From Melanocharis versteri (taxonomy: Eukaryota > Chordata > Aves > Passeriformes > Melanocharitidae): a stretch of 64,000 nt of DNA. Each line of letters starts with the position of its first letter. Positions within the stretch are counted from its first letter, which is position 1. The position numbers and the translations under genes are program-made. Positions 51,273 to 63,200 of this stretch are shown here, in pieces. The notes below the pieces were generated by a model, which did no database searches, was not told where the DNA came from, and saw nothing but the letters and a program-made list of their open reading frames with translations. The DNA lies in assembly GCA_013397845.1 (NCBI GenBank), contig VZTG01007658.1, positions 62,001-126,000 on the forward strand, written 5' to 3'.

Positions 51273-51288
51273 ATGACTCATGAGTCAT
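51273..51288. promoter_or_regulatory. Palindromic double AP-1 site in the LTR
   Basis: TGACTCATGAGTCA at 51274-51287, one A/T pair longer on each side, is two abutting AP-1 (bZIP) consensus sites in inverted orientation. It lies about 60 bp upstream of the TATA box. AP-1 binding would link the LTR to growth or stress signals; that is inference from the motif. Confidence 0.6.
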
Positions 51289-51346
51289 CTCATCCCATTG
51301 TAAGAGGCTCCACCCAGGGGGGAGGAGCCAAGCATTCCCACCTGAA

Positions 51347-51352
51347 TATAAG
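51347..51352 (+). promoter_or_regulatory. LTR TATA box (TATAAG)
   Basis: TATAAG preceded by GAA and about 195 bp upstream of AATAAA. Start site expected near 51375-51385. A GC-rich CCACCCAGGGGGGAGGAG element just upstream could serve as an SP1/KLF-type site. Confidence 0.55.
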
Positions 51353-51546
51353 GTGGACTCTGGGACACTACAGTCAGCTCCTGCTCCTGGATATCCAGAG
51401 GACAAGAGCTTTTCACTGGACCATCAGGACCTTTCTTTCTACCCGATCAGCGCTTTGAGAACCGTTTCATCTGGACTGCTACTACCACCCTGAACAGGGT
51501 GTCAGGTTGTATTCTGACTCTGTCAGTGGGTACTGTTGTTTATATT

Positions 51547-51552
51547 AATAAA
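51547..51552 (+). terminator. LTR polyadenylation signal AATAAA
   Basis: AATAAAG followed by TTATTCTTTTTTCTC, a hexamer with a T-rich downstream element, at the expected position in R. Confidence 0.65.
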
Positions 51553-51704
51553 GAACTGTTATTCTTTTTTCTCATATCATTGCCTAAAAGCTCCTTAATT
51601 TCAGAATTATATTAATTCGGAGGGAAGGGGAGTGCATTTTCTCTTCCAAGGGAGGCTCCTGCCTTCCTTAGCAGACTCCTGTCTTTTCAAACCAAGACAC
51701 GTAG

Positions 51705-54700
51705 ATACGAAGGAGAAATGTTTTCTAATAATTCAGGGCATATAAACAAATATTTCAAAGAGAAATTACCAAGTTTTTCCCAGAATTAGAAAGAACAAGA
51801 AGGTTTAAATTTCCTCACAGACAGAAACAGGACTTCTACAATACCTTTCTCGCATCATAATAATTCACTACTGATCAAACAAAGACTTTGCAATCATTTC
51901 CCACTTTAGATAGTTTTTTTTCTCCTCTAAAGCTGGAGAATAGACCCTTGCAAACCTTTTATTCATCAGATGTGAAAGACACCGCCTCCTCAGTCACATC
52001 ATCCTACTCCATTGTGGAAAGTGGGGACTCAGCCATTCTCCCAGCACTGTCTATGCGTTATGAAATACACTCCTCCTTCCAGGTCTGCATGCTAAAAGGT
52101 GAATGAATGTGCCAAGGATTTATAGAATCCTCTAAACTGTCAGATTCTTCAGAGATTATCCACTAAATAAAATTGGATCTTGAGTTCTACTACTACTTTT
52201 TCCAAAACCTGCTCACAGTTAGCATCCCAAAATAGGGCAGTGATATTTGTCACTCCATCACAAAGAAAGAATAGAGCCTTTAAAAAGGATGCTGGCATCC
52301 TAAAAATACCAGTAAAAACAGGGATAGTGTCTCAAGCGGACAAAACATCATTATTTCATTTACTTTAGCTTGGATAGCTCATGGCTTGGATTTACCTCAT
52401 GATGGTTCCCTAAAGAAATACAGTTTCTCACAGAGATTTTTTCACACCTCCTATTCTATGAATTTCACTGCCAGACAGTATGACCATGCCCAAGAATCCT
52501 TTTTACATAATTATTTTTGCAATAATGTATTTGGCATCAAGGTACAAAATAAAAACCAGAATAGAACAATTGGTTTCTTACCAAGTGCCTTTTCTTTTTT
52601 AAGCTTTTCAATAATTTTTGAGTCTATTCTTGACAAACAGTACAATCCAATAAAAAACCCACATGAGAAGGACTTCCTTTATCCTCACAAAAAAGTAAGA
52701 TCAACCAACCAACCAGAACACACTCTGTTAGTTAAAACAGATCAGCTTTTAGACATTGCAAAGAACTGCAGCCCCCTCTTGCGACAAACCATCAGAAGAC
52801 AAGCACAGTTTCATAGTGGGACACTGCACAGTTTGAAGCTGTTTCCATCCCAATAAAATTCCTTTAGAAAGATTGTGAGGCTGGAAGGAGGTAATTCAGC
52901 TTTCTGAAGTCACAATCCTCTCTGTCTTAACTCAGGTAGAAAGGTAACATTCAGATAAAATTGCACCAAGTAAGAACAAAAAGGCTTTTTTTACCAAACA
53001 GCATGAATTCCTTCCACCTCTGTCACTTAAGGGCTGTTAAGCCTACTGGATATAAAAAGTATTTTTGGTATAAAATCTCATTCCAGTGGTGCATAAAGAA
53101 CAAAGCTTTCGGGACCACAACAACATTGCAAATTCTCTTTAATTAGAGCACTTTTAGCATAAATTCGTCATGAACATGATTGGCAAAAGGGCAAAGGACT
53201 AAGAAAAGAAGAACGTGGCAAAATGCAAAATGCAGATGTAGAAGGGGTTTGTCTCTGCTATGCAGACTTGAAGAAGCATTTGGGGTCCTGAATACGACCA
53301 ATGAGCTGACAACTCTGTACAGACATAGTGGTCCAAGCTAACAAATCTTCTACTGACCATAACTGGGGAAGAGTCCATTGCATCCAAATGCACAGCAACG
53401 CTTAAAGTGCAAACCACTTTCTAGAAATTTTCCAAATACAAATGCTCTGAACCACCCCCTCAAACATTGACGGTATTCCAAAATTATAGATATAACCCTT
53501 CACATCCAACAAGACACATCCATTAAGACAAAAAAGCCCTCTTAGTTATTTCCAAAATGTATGGTCAGGAAAGTGCAGTCATCAGATGTGTTTGAAAACC
53601 TTCCTTAGTTCAGAGCATCTCAGCAGCTCCAGCTTACATGCACATACAGTACCAAGTTTCACCGGAGGCTACAGAGATCTGTATTAAACTGCACAAAGCT
53701 TTGAAGAGAATTGCTAAGAATCAGTCTTCTAGAATATCAGAACTGGAATTGTTTAATGCTGTTTCTGTGAACTGCAGATAGACAAAGATCGAAAGCTTCA
53801 GATTAATTAAGATGATCAGTTGTACTTACAAACAGGCTACCTACTCACCTCAGACCTTATTGAAACTGAAGTACCAGATCTCAGCAGTTCAACTCAAATT
53901 AGTCCATTAACTGGCTTTGTTCAAACACTGAGCATAAAAAAAAAATTCAAAGATGGCAGAAGAAAAATAATACCATTCATGCTTCTTGTAGAACCACAAG
54001 CATAATCCTCCAAGTACCACTTCTCTGAGTGAGCCATCTGCTCTGAATAGGCAGTTTAAATGCCAGTTCACTAAAAGGTTTCCCTCAGCCTCATCTCTTG
54101 TTTCTGTAGTTTCACCATCTGTCTAATTCTGATCATTTCCTCACTGACACCTTTTATCTTTTACTCTATCAGCGAGCACAGGTTTTTCAGCACTTGGATT
54201 GTAGCTAACATAAGGGACGCCCAGTATGACTTACAGATTGCTGTAGTGATGGATAATTTAGTTTGAAATCATGGAAAAATGTATTGTTTTAAGTCAAGTT
54301 TAAAGCAGATGTGATGACATGGCAAAACTCTTGGCTAAAACCATAAGTGCCATTTAATTTTTCATTCAATATCCTATCTTCAGTTCTGTAGCCTGCCCTT
54401 GCTCCTACCTCTAGCCATGCTTGTCACTGGCACAGGTACATATCTACTCATGTCTACATAGCCTTGAGCTCTGTAATGTCATGTGGTCACACATCTCTTT
54501 TCCAGTTGGTAGATAATATTTTATCTATCAACATCCACTGCCTGTCCCACTTTTTTACCACCAGCAAAATCCTGACAAACCTTTCTGATGCGATGTAAAC
54601 CCAGACATTTACACGTACACAAAGTCTGCAGTACTGATACAGACCTTATACAAAATAATGTGAAATCATTCAAGCACTTTCACTTTCAAGTAAAAGAGAA

Positions 54701-57700
54701 GAGATTCTAGGATTATAATAGGATTACAACAGGATTATAGCAGGATGTGACAATGGCCAGTTTATATTCACAGCAGCAACCCTATAGTGGAACAGCAAGA
54801 GTTACTTGCCATGGTGGTCTATTTCAGGATTGAAAGCTCAAGTATTAGTGTTACCCTCATTCTCCACCTCAGAGCAGTGACCTAAAGTAGTGCTTAATGC
54901 CAGTAGTCTTTAGGGACAACCTCTGAGCCCAGCTGCTGCCATCCCTTGTGTGACATGAAGAGCTTTACCAGCAGTGTCTCTGAGCTCCTGTTGCTGTGAA
55001 TACAGCATTTCTTGCTCTTGATGCCCCCTGCCAGATATATGGGCAGCTTAGGAATGCAGAAGTTTGTGTTTGAGTCATAACATGATCCTATTTACTCATC
55101 TATCACAACTCTTCACCAGACTTTCACAGCTGTTTGCTGTTTCCATCCACGCAGCACTCCAAAGTGGCAGGACACGGGCAGTGGATGTGGAATCTATACT
55201 TCTAAATGGAAAAAGCTCAGGTACTGGTTTCTCATTTAAAGTAATCTAGTGATTGCAATAGAGGAAGCAAATAATTTTAAGGCCCTTCTGAAAGTATATT
55301 AAGCTCTTCGCATAGCCAGTGATGGTGTGAAAACAAAGATGCAATAAGTAGAGAGATGGGACAAATTGCAGTAAGGCAGTGCTGCACTCACTGGCACTGT
55401 CATCAGACCAAAGACCCCATTCCTGACTCCTCTGAAGGCATGGACAAGCAGTCAACATAACTCTACCTCTGCAGTACTCCATTCCCACAGATATCTGTGT
55501 ATGTTATTTATGGTGTGGCCCAGAAATTCCAGGTAGAGGCAGTACATCATAGCAGAGCTTGAAGTGGTCCTTAGAGACAGAAGCTGGAACTCAGTGTGCT
55601 GACCTGATCTGTTCCGTGCTGAGCAAAAGCCAGAGGATAGGAACTAATATAATGTATTGGGAAGACTTTCCTGAAGCAGTAAACAATGTACCGGAAGCAG
55701 CAGAGAAGCTGCAAATGGATCCAAATTTAGCACTAATGAATGTGGTTCCAAAATACTGGATATCAGCGCTGAAATGTAAAGGTTCTTTTAAGCCATTCTT
55801 TCAAATTCCAAAATTACAGCAAGGTGGAAAATGCACTTTTCCCAGTGCTATGCTGTCATGACCCACAGCATTTCACTAGATGAGCTTGCTAATATAATCG
55901 TACACCATTTTAATCTTGATACACAACACACTGTGTGTTAAAATGAGGAAATCCAGAACAAATGTAAGGCTCTTTACATCCTGTTTGTTAATTGACAGTG
56001 TGAGATTGAGTCTGATCAGATGAAATTCATGTTCAATTTTTCACCACTTAATCCCACTGCAGCTTTGCTCTAAGCAATTATTCTTCTAACACAATGCAGC
56101 CCCACCACAGGAGATGATCACACCTCTAAAAGGTTTTTAATGGATACCTGTAGTTAGGTTATAATAATATTAAACCAACCAGCAATAGATAACCACCCTT
56201 CCTCAAACTGAAACATCCCCAGCATCCAGCATCGGATTGCTGGGTTATAGTACTATTAGCTCTATACTACCTTAGCAGAGCTCCCTCAGCTTTTAACCAA
56301 TCTGACGCTCTTCCTGCATTTGTACTTTGCTGAACACAAGCAGGCTCACAGCTTCCTGTGTGATGGTGATAACATATGTCTGACTTTGTTGCTGTCAGCT
56401 GGAGTGAAGGGGAAGACAATGCCCTTTGAACTGTGAAAAGCAGTATAAAGCTTATCAGATCCTCTCCAGATATCACTGAAGGAAATGGGCTGGAAAAGTT
56501 GGCCCCACATAGGAAATATACATAAAAACCTGTCAGTACTAATCTTTTTGAAATGTCATTAAAAACATACTTTTGCAAATCTGAGTCCCTGCTAGACAAA
56601 GTCATTTGTACAAAGTGAACTGAAGTAAAAGTGGAGAGGAAGAACTGTACAGCACACATTAAACTTAAGTACATATCACTCAGTAGTCAGTAGTATCAAG
56701 ACTGCTTCATTTTACAGCACCAAAATAAAAGAACCAGGACGATGAGCTTCTCCTTAGTCCTGGTCTGCCACAAGGTCATCTCACTTTTTAAATCTCACAG
56801 TACTTAGGTTTTTTCACCACTAAGTTACTATCTCTGACAGGAGTTATATCTTCTATTTGCATTATTTGCAGATTTCAGAAATATCAGGATTACCTGTTTT
56901 TTACTTGCTTGTATTTTATTTAATTTTGTTTACTATAGAGACTTTCTCAAAAAAAGTCCAAGTGTTCACAGACCAATATATAAAGCAGGAAGGTAAAAAC
57001 GTCATCTTTCTGCTCTCTGGCCCAATAAATCTTGCCAAGATGACAAGAGAGGGGCAAAGTTCCCTTTCCTGTATTATTTCACATAGCTTAACTTCTGGAA
57101 ATCAGGGACTTCCCAAGTATACAGAAAAAAGAGATTTGACCTTCCACAGAGGTGGAAACTGAATTTTTTTTCTACTTTCTATTTCAAAATGAAATTCAGA
57201 ACTGGGATCCCACAGTATTCAAAACTGCATCCCATGAGGGCAAAATAATCCACAGTTACCTGGACACTTCATGGTAACAATTCAGAGAGATGAACACAGA
57301 CAGCTGATGCCACCCAGCTGTACCTTTTACACAGCCAACAAGTTCTAGGGGTTCAGGAAGCTGTTGTGCAGTGACACTAAAGATGACGCTGTCATTGCCT
57401 TAAAATGCAATAAAACAAATTAAGAGGCACATGTCATCTCAAAAAAACATTAGGAAAAAATCTACAATAGTTATTACTTTTACACGCAGTTATTTCTAAA
57501 GACCACTAATACAAGTAGATCCTGAGACACAGCATGAGAGTGTCCTTACTAGGAATATGCTATTCAAGCCTCTGCTGGCAAAAATCAGCACAGGCTGATC
57601 TGTTCTCATGGGAAATAGACCAGAACCATTTCAAATTCTGTAATGTTATAAGGGACTGAGAGTCAAGAACGCTTGTACTCCAAGGCCAGTGAAGCCAGAC

Positions 57701-59080
57701 AGAACAAAAAGTGAATAAATACCAGACCAGCTCTAGAACAGGAATAGTTCAAGGGGCAAACAGTTAACAAGAGCAAATTGATACATCTTGTGTCATGTCA
57801 TGTAATTTTACAACAGCAAAAGGGAACTGTTTGTCATGTGTTACATGTAATAAACAAATAGAACAACATTCCCTGGGTTCTCACTAAAAGGGCTCTCTAT
57901 AACGTGACCCAGGAAAAACATGTCCAAAATACGCTCAATGCAGCTATTAATCTGTAAAATTTACTGCAACTGGTTCTTTTCTGAAGCTCTTTGTCTGAAG
58001 AAGTTCAACACAATCCATAACTTAATCCTTTAAATGTGTTTGTAATTCCATGCTTCAAAAGTTTAGCAAGGTACAAGCATTGTTAGGTACCATTCTCAAA
58101 CCTAGGATTAAGAATTGTATAAATCACAAGATCACAGACTGATTTTACCCACTCTTAGGATTCCTGTTCCTGCACAGCAGATGCAAAACATTTCTGCATG
58201 GCTGTTAACTCTATAACATCTTACGCCTAGCTGGGAAAGAAAAGTGAAAAATAACTTTTTATTTACTAAAACATGATTCAGGAGAGATGATGCTGCAGTG
58301 AAGACAAAGAAGAGAACGTGAACAAGCTGATCCAGGAGATTTTACAAGAAGTCTGTGATACCTAGCTAAAAATGACATATTGAGGACTTTGCTTAAGAAT
58401 GCTGCACCTAGGGATGTTGTCTACTGATCCTCTTCCAGCTCCCTTCCCCTTGTCTTCATTCTGCTGACAGTATTAGTTTAAAGATTATTTAAAATTAGTT
58501 GAAAGAATTAACTCTGAGGACTATTTGACACACAACTTAGTTAGGAACAGCCACTTCAGTTGTTCCAGTTTGATGTGCCCACTTGAGCTGACTCAAGTCA
58601 CAGCTGTGACCAGATCACTTAAGTTGTTCTATGTTATGGCTGTACAAATCCCTATTCAGCTGGTGCCTATCACACGACAGTTCTCTCTTACTCAGGCCCT
58701 GTTTCTTTCATGAGTCAAGCACTCAAAAACCTTTCTGTCTAACCTTGTTCTCACCTCTACACCAATCTGGATTCGGCAGCTTGATCAGCTCTTCTTCATC
58801 AACATTTTTGCTTTACCATCTGGCACACGGAGGGTTTATCCATTTTGGTGTGGCACAGCGCCAGATCCCAGAACCTCATCCCACCTCCTCTGGCATCCCT
58901 GAGCCTTCTCTGCTGACCCTTCCTGCCTGTCTGGGAGCTCTGCTCCATCTCTGTCACGTTCCAGCTGGACTCAGTCACTTCTGAAACAAAAGGGCACTTC
59001 AGAGAAACCGAGCACAGGACAGGAAGAATTTCTTATGCCTTAAAAAAACAAATATGGGACTGAAACCTCCATAACCACAG
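51705..59080. other. Unique AT-rich non-coding DNA, no gene seen
   Basis: Contains the longest open frame of the window, about 156 codons on + at 52386-52856. It starts at TTG, is Asn/Lys/Phe/Ser-rich and has no recognisable domain, so it is most likely chance. A frame of 135 codons on - (56267-56674) and one of 100 codons on + (55559-55861) are equally unsupported. The segment 58720-58990 is GC-richer than its flanks and carries a 117-codon frame on + without a known family; it may be a decayed repeat. Confidence 0.5.
54708..54751 (+). repeat. 11-bp tandem repeat, about four units
   Basis: Units TAGGATTATAA, TAGGATTACAA, CAGGATTATAG and CAGGATGTGAC follow one another without gaps. The last is the most diverged. 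Confidence 0.93.
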
Positions 59081-59288
59081 TATCATAGAATGGTTTGGGT
59101 TGGAAGAGACTTTAATGCCCACCCAGATCCACCCCCCTGCCATGGGCAGGGACACTTTCCACTATCCCGGGTTGCTCCAAGCCCCATCCAACCTGGCCTT
59201 GGACACTTCTAGGGATGGGGCAGCCACAGCTTCTCTGGGCAACCTGTGCCAGGGCCTCACCACCCTCACACGGAAGAACTTTTTCGTA
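59081..59288 (-). mobile_element. CR1 non-LTR retrotransposon 3' fragment
   Basis: On + this reads TATCATAGAATGGTTTGGGT, then TTGGAAGAGACTTTAATGCCCACCCAGATCCACCCCCCTGCCATGGGCAGGGACACTTTCC, the 'CATCCAACCTGGCCTTGGACACTTC' block, 'AGGGATGGGGCAGCCACAGC', 'CTGGGCAACCTGTGCCAGGGCCTCACCACCCTCA' and 'GAAGAACTTTTT'. This is an almost textbook antisense copy of the avian CR1 3' untranslated region. The element points to - and is 5'-truncated at about 59288, where an AT-rich tract begins. It is one of the least diverged copies in the window. Confidence 0.96.
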
Positions 59289-59430
59289 ATATTATATATA
59301 TAATAAATAATTTCCATTATATTATACATATTATAATATATAATACATACTATGACATATATTTTATATATACTGTAATATATTATAAATTATATAGATA
59401 TACATATGCATATATATATACAAACACTAT
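59287..59430. repeat. AT-rich low-complexity tract
   Basis: About 145 bases nearly all A and T with irregular TATA, ATTATA and ATATAT units, abutting the truncated end of the CR1 copy. A low-melting region of this kind could expand or contract by slippage. Confidence 0.9.
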
Positions 59431-59559
59431 ATCCACTAAAAACCACATCAATTACTCTTCTATTACCGAAAGACTCGTAATTATCAACTGTTTGAAGAAT
59501 TGTTAGAAATATTTAACGGAGAAGGTAAATAAACGGGTTTTTGCAGGCTGGAGGGAGTG

Positions 59560-59870
59560 CAACAGTTCCCCCTAGCGGCCGCTGCACGGAGCAGAAGCCC
59601 AGCTGGTGAAGGTTCTCAGGGCTTTTCAACCTTTAAAAAACACGTAATAAAACACGCGTATTTCGAGCGCGTTCCAGGCGAATCGAGGAGCGGCGAGGGC
59701 AGAGAGCGGCACGGGGTGAGGCGGCAGCCCTTCACGTCCCGGGCAGACCTGAGGCCCGGCCGCGCCATGGCGGCCGCCCGCTGAGGGGCCGCGCGCAGGG
59801 CCCGCAGCCCCGTGCCCGCGGGATCCCGGGTGTTCCCCCTGGGAACGGAGGCTGTGTGCGTTCGTCACTG
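59560..59870. promoter_or_regulatory. CpG island, candidate promoter or regulatory element
   Basis: CpG dinucleotides are dense here, unlike almost all the rest of the window: GCGGCCGC (59575-59582), ACGCGT, CGAGCGCGTT, GCGGCGAGG, GGCCGCGCCATGGCGGCCGCC and GCCGCGCGCAGG. Factor-like motifs are CCCCCTAGCGGCCGC (59568-59582), which resembles the antisense CTCF core, and CCATGGCGGC (59765-59774), a YY1-like motif. The latter contains an ATG that opens only a five-codon frame. There is no TATA box, as usual for CpG-island promoters. The direction of transcription cannot be decided. No coding exon was found on either side, so a served gene would have a non-coding first exon or be a long non-coding RNA. 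The alternative is a young GC-rich insertion not yet decayed. Confidence 0.6.
59568..59582 (-). promoter_or_regulatory. CTCF-like motif
   Basis: CCCCCTAGCGGCCGC matches the antisense CTCF core form CCCCCT-G/A-G-T/C-GGCC at most positions. Binding is inferred from the motif only. Confidence 0.35.
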
Positions 59871-59874
59871 GATC

Positions 59875-60262
59875 TCAGCATCCATCGGGCTGCGAAACAC
59901 CTCCGAGGTGGTCGTCGGGTCCAACCTTTGACCCAGCACCCCAACATCAGCGCCACGTCCTGTCCTTCATTAAACACCTCCAGGGGCCGTGACGCCGCCA
60001 TCTCCCTGGGCAACTGGGTCCCATGTCTGATCACCCTTTCTGTGAAGAAATTCTTCCTAATGTCCAACCTAAACCTGCCCTGGCACAGCTTAAGACTGTG
60101 TCCTCTCGTCCTGTTACTTGTTACTTGCGAGAAGAGCTCGACGTCCGCCTGCCCTCCTTTCAGGGAGTTGCAGAGAGTGATAAAGTCACTGGATAAACAA
60201 CCCCAACTCCCTCAGCTGCTCCTCATCACACTTGTGCTCCAGCCCCTGCACCATCTTTGTTA
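59875..60262 (-). mobile_element. CR1 non-LTR retrotransposon 3' fragment, CpG-preserving
   Basis: On + the order is 'ACCTCCGAGGTGGTCGTCGGGTCCAACCTTTGACCCAGCACC', 'AACACCTCCAGGGGCCGTGACGCCGCCATCTCCCTGGGCAACTGGGTCCC', 'TTTCTGTGAAGAAATTCTTCCTAATGTCCAACCTAAACCTGCCCTGG', 'TGTCCTCTCGTCCTGTTACTTGTTACTTGCGAGAAGAG', 'TTTCAGGGAGTTGCAGAGAGTGATAAAG' and 'CAACTCCCTCAGCTGCTCCTCATCACACTTGTGCTCCAGCCCC'. This is antisense CR1, so the element points to -. Its terminal octamer tail is missing. An internal deletion removes about 25 bp of the usual 'GTCTCCCCTGAGCCTCC...' block near 60190, and TTACTTG is duplicated near 60113-60126. It keeps many CpGs, unlike the copy at 37695. It belongs to a different CR1 subfamily from the 59081 copy, judging by the block wording. 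Confidence 0.93.
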
Positions 60263-63200
60263 AAGTAATAAGGATACATTACTTACCTCAAAATGCAACA
60301 GGCTGAATTAAAACTCACCACATCAACAGAAAAGTAGTGGGTTTGGCTAGGTTAGTTCTTTTGGCAGTATGGAGAGCAGGATCAGGTCACGGAAGAAATC
60401 AGTGACAGGAATATAAGCTGGGAGTGGGACTAAGCCCTTGATTTAAATTTATTTTTTAAAACTGATTTAAATTTATTAAACTGAATTTGCTACAGTAAGA
60501 TTACTCACCTTTCATGTAATCACACAATTAATACTTTCTCTGTAAAACAGTTACAAGGAAGAGAATGACAGAGGCATTGATCAGGGAGAAATTGATGAAG
60601 AGGATGTTTGTCTCGTATGTCAGGAGGCATTATTAAAGAAAATGTTTCTGTTTCCTTAGTGCAGGCTAGGTATAAAATTTGTTCTCTGTCTTGCTACACT
60701 TCTAATTATAGAATAAATGCTACAAGATCTCCTAACATAGCTACCTCCAATACAAAAGGAAAAATACCTGACAGTTGTTACAGCCCTTTTGCAATCTGGG
60801 AAAATGTGGCAATCTTAGGAGCTAAAGTGTGGGTGAAGAGGAAGGAGGAAAAGAAAAGGGAAGACTCTTTAGTATTGCTATGTGATTTTTCTTATTTGCT
60901 TCTGGAGAGTTAACAGAAATTGGAATTAATTTTCTGTAGATACATCTGTGGTAATGTTCACATTAAATACATAAATCTTTGGGCTCACCACCAAGATGAA
61001 CTGGAGAATGGCTCTGCAGTGAAGTGTCCACTTCACAGAGAAAAACATGCATCTCTTATTCTCATTCTAATAAAATTTAGAAACTAAACAACCTGTGAAT
61101 ACAACAAAGAAAATACAACAAAGACAGAACAGGCACCTTGGAAACCCTTGTAATAACTGCAGAGCATTACTAGCATACAAAAGCACTACAATAAATATTT
61201 TTAAACCAGTATTTTGACAGTCTTTGAGTATATCTTATAGCTTGTCACTTACTTCTCTGCCTTATTGTAAGTAACTGACTTTGACGCCTAAAATCACAAA
61301 CCAAACAATATTAAAATTATAAAAAGTGGTTACCTTCAATGAAGGTCCTTCAGGTGCAAGTATGGCAAAATGCACACAATACAGGACTCTGACAATTTTA
61401 TAAGTTTAACAAATTAGCATACTTAACAGAAATCATCCAATTAGAGGAACAGTTAATGAAGTAACCCCCCCTTTTGGTTCTGCCCCTCACTAGCTTCTAG
61501 CCCCACATTTATTACGTCTACAATATCTGGAAAAAAAATGAAACGTCCTTGGTTCACTGTAGAGGCAAGAATAAGTAAGATGACAGGAAGGTTAGCTTGC
61601 TGTTCTAAAATCTAAGAGAAAGGGTAGGAAAACTACTTTAGTTGGTTAAGGAGCTATATAATTATATAATAGTCTACAGAGCTACAAATATATGAAAAAT
61701 GTATAAAAAGCAAAAATCATTTTGGCATCAACTTCACCTAGACAACATATGCTTTGTAAACAAACACTCATGACAAATAAAGCAAAGGTTTTAAAACTTG
61801 CTTTTAGTGCAGTACATCTCCAAATAATTCTGTAGTATGCATTTGGATTGTCCTTTTCTGAATAAAAAATTTAGTTACTACTTCATCATAAAGGGTTGAA
61901 AACTTTTTAACCTAGCCCCTTATTCTGTTGATGTGCTTTTGTTTGTTTGCAAGGAAATTGTCTCCAAGGTCCAGCTGAAGACTACAAGAAGTTTTTCTTC
62001 AGAAGAAACAGAACAGAGAATGTGACTGTATTAGAATTGGTAACCTGAAGGAGGATGACATTCTTTTGTTATGGGAATTAGGGTGATGCCAGAAATATAT
62101 TTGATATTTAGAAAAAAATTGTTGAGAGATGTCCCTAAACAACATATGGCTTCAAAGATACTCAAATAAAAGTTCAGGCATCAATAACTTTTTCAAATTT
62201 TTATTATATTGCATAAGCTGTAACATTCTACAAATCTTAGTTACATTTTCAGCAACAGATACACTGATACTGTAGTAAATACAGAGATGAAAAGACACCT
62301 CTGACAAAATATAAAAAGGTAGAAATACTTAAAACCAGGATGCTGAATATCAAGAATGTTTTACATAAACAATATCCATACTAGAGAGCTTTTGAAAATG
62401 ATTGCCAAGGTCATGAGGCATTTGTTGAATGTAAGGCTCCATAATTCAAGGTGGTGAGCACAGTCAGTGCCATGAGTTCATCTGTTTTGCAATACCAGAG
62501 CCAGGCTTTGTATGAACAACATGCTTTAATGAGCACTAAAAACTGCCTTTCTACACAATGACATGTAAAAATAGTGCTGTTCTAATGTGGACTGAAGTGC
62601 AACAAGTGCTTCAAAGGGACTATATTACCTGGGGAATAAAGTACCAGGATGTTTTGTGGAGGGGGAATATAGGAATGTTCAGTAAGTCCTAAAACTGACT
62701 GAAAAAAATTCATTTGGTAAAACAGTTTTCAGGCTGAGAGTGCTAGCACAACAAGTAATGACAGAGTTTTGCCCTGCCAGTCTTAAAAAAACCGAAGCTT
62801 TTTTTTTTTCAGAACACAATGAATACTGCTTTTAAAAAGAAAATGAAGCTCAGATTCATTTAAACCACCTTTCATATAAATTCTTTACGACAAATGTAGC
62901 TGCCTACTGTTAGAAGTGTGGCACAAATTAGTACAAATTATTATAAAAGACTGCTCATTTTTAATTCTGTAGGCATAGTACTGTGTTTTCATAATACCAC
63001 TGAATTTAAAAAAAAAAAACTTAAAAAGCAATTAAAAAACAATGCAGGTTAGGCTCCAAATTGAGATAAAAATTGGTTCTAGAAAATAAGAATTACATAC
63101 CCATCTCCATACACTTTCTGCTGCTACTGGCAAGCAAAGTTAGCAGCTGAAAAAAGGACTTTTATCATTATAATAGTGTTCATATATAAACATATATTAA

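Larger units (their letters stand above)
51157..51699 (+). mobile_element. Solo LTR of an endogenous retrovirus
   Basis: The element begins TGTCCTAGGTT and ends AACCAAGACA (about 543 bp), so it has TG...CA ends inside an imperfect inverted repeat. It is flanked by TGTAG (51152-51156) and CGTAG (51700-51704), a 5-bp target duplication with one mismatch. Five-base duplications are typical of ERVL-class and some other vertebrate ERVs. Internal order is U3, TATAAG at 51347-51352, then AATAAA at 51547-51552, and a T-rich U5. U3 holds a palindromic AP-1 pair (51273-51288) and a 9-bp inverted repeat (51232-51256). No gag, pol or env sequence adjoins it, so it is a solo LTR left by recombination between two LTRs. 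The start TGTCCT-G/A-GGTT is common among avian ERV LTRs, from memory. The exact family is unknown. Confidence 0.85.

Noticed and set aside
52386..52856. Longest open frame, about 156 codons on +
   Set aside because: It starts at TTG rather than ATG, is Asn/Lys/Phe/Ser-rich as expected from AT-rich DNA, and shows no domain or splice context.
52868..52930. GTGAGGCTGGAAGGAGG resembling the antisense CR1 tail
   Set aside because: Too short, and neither the octamer tail nor the next CR1 block is present.
56267..56674. 135-codon frame on -
   Set aside because: No recognisable family, no signal of selection visible, and overlapping features absent; consistent with chance.
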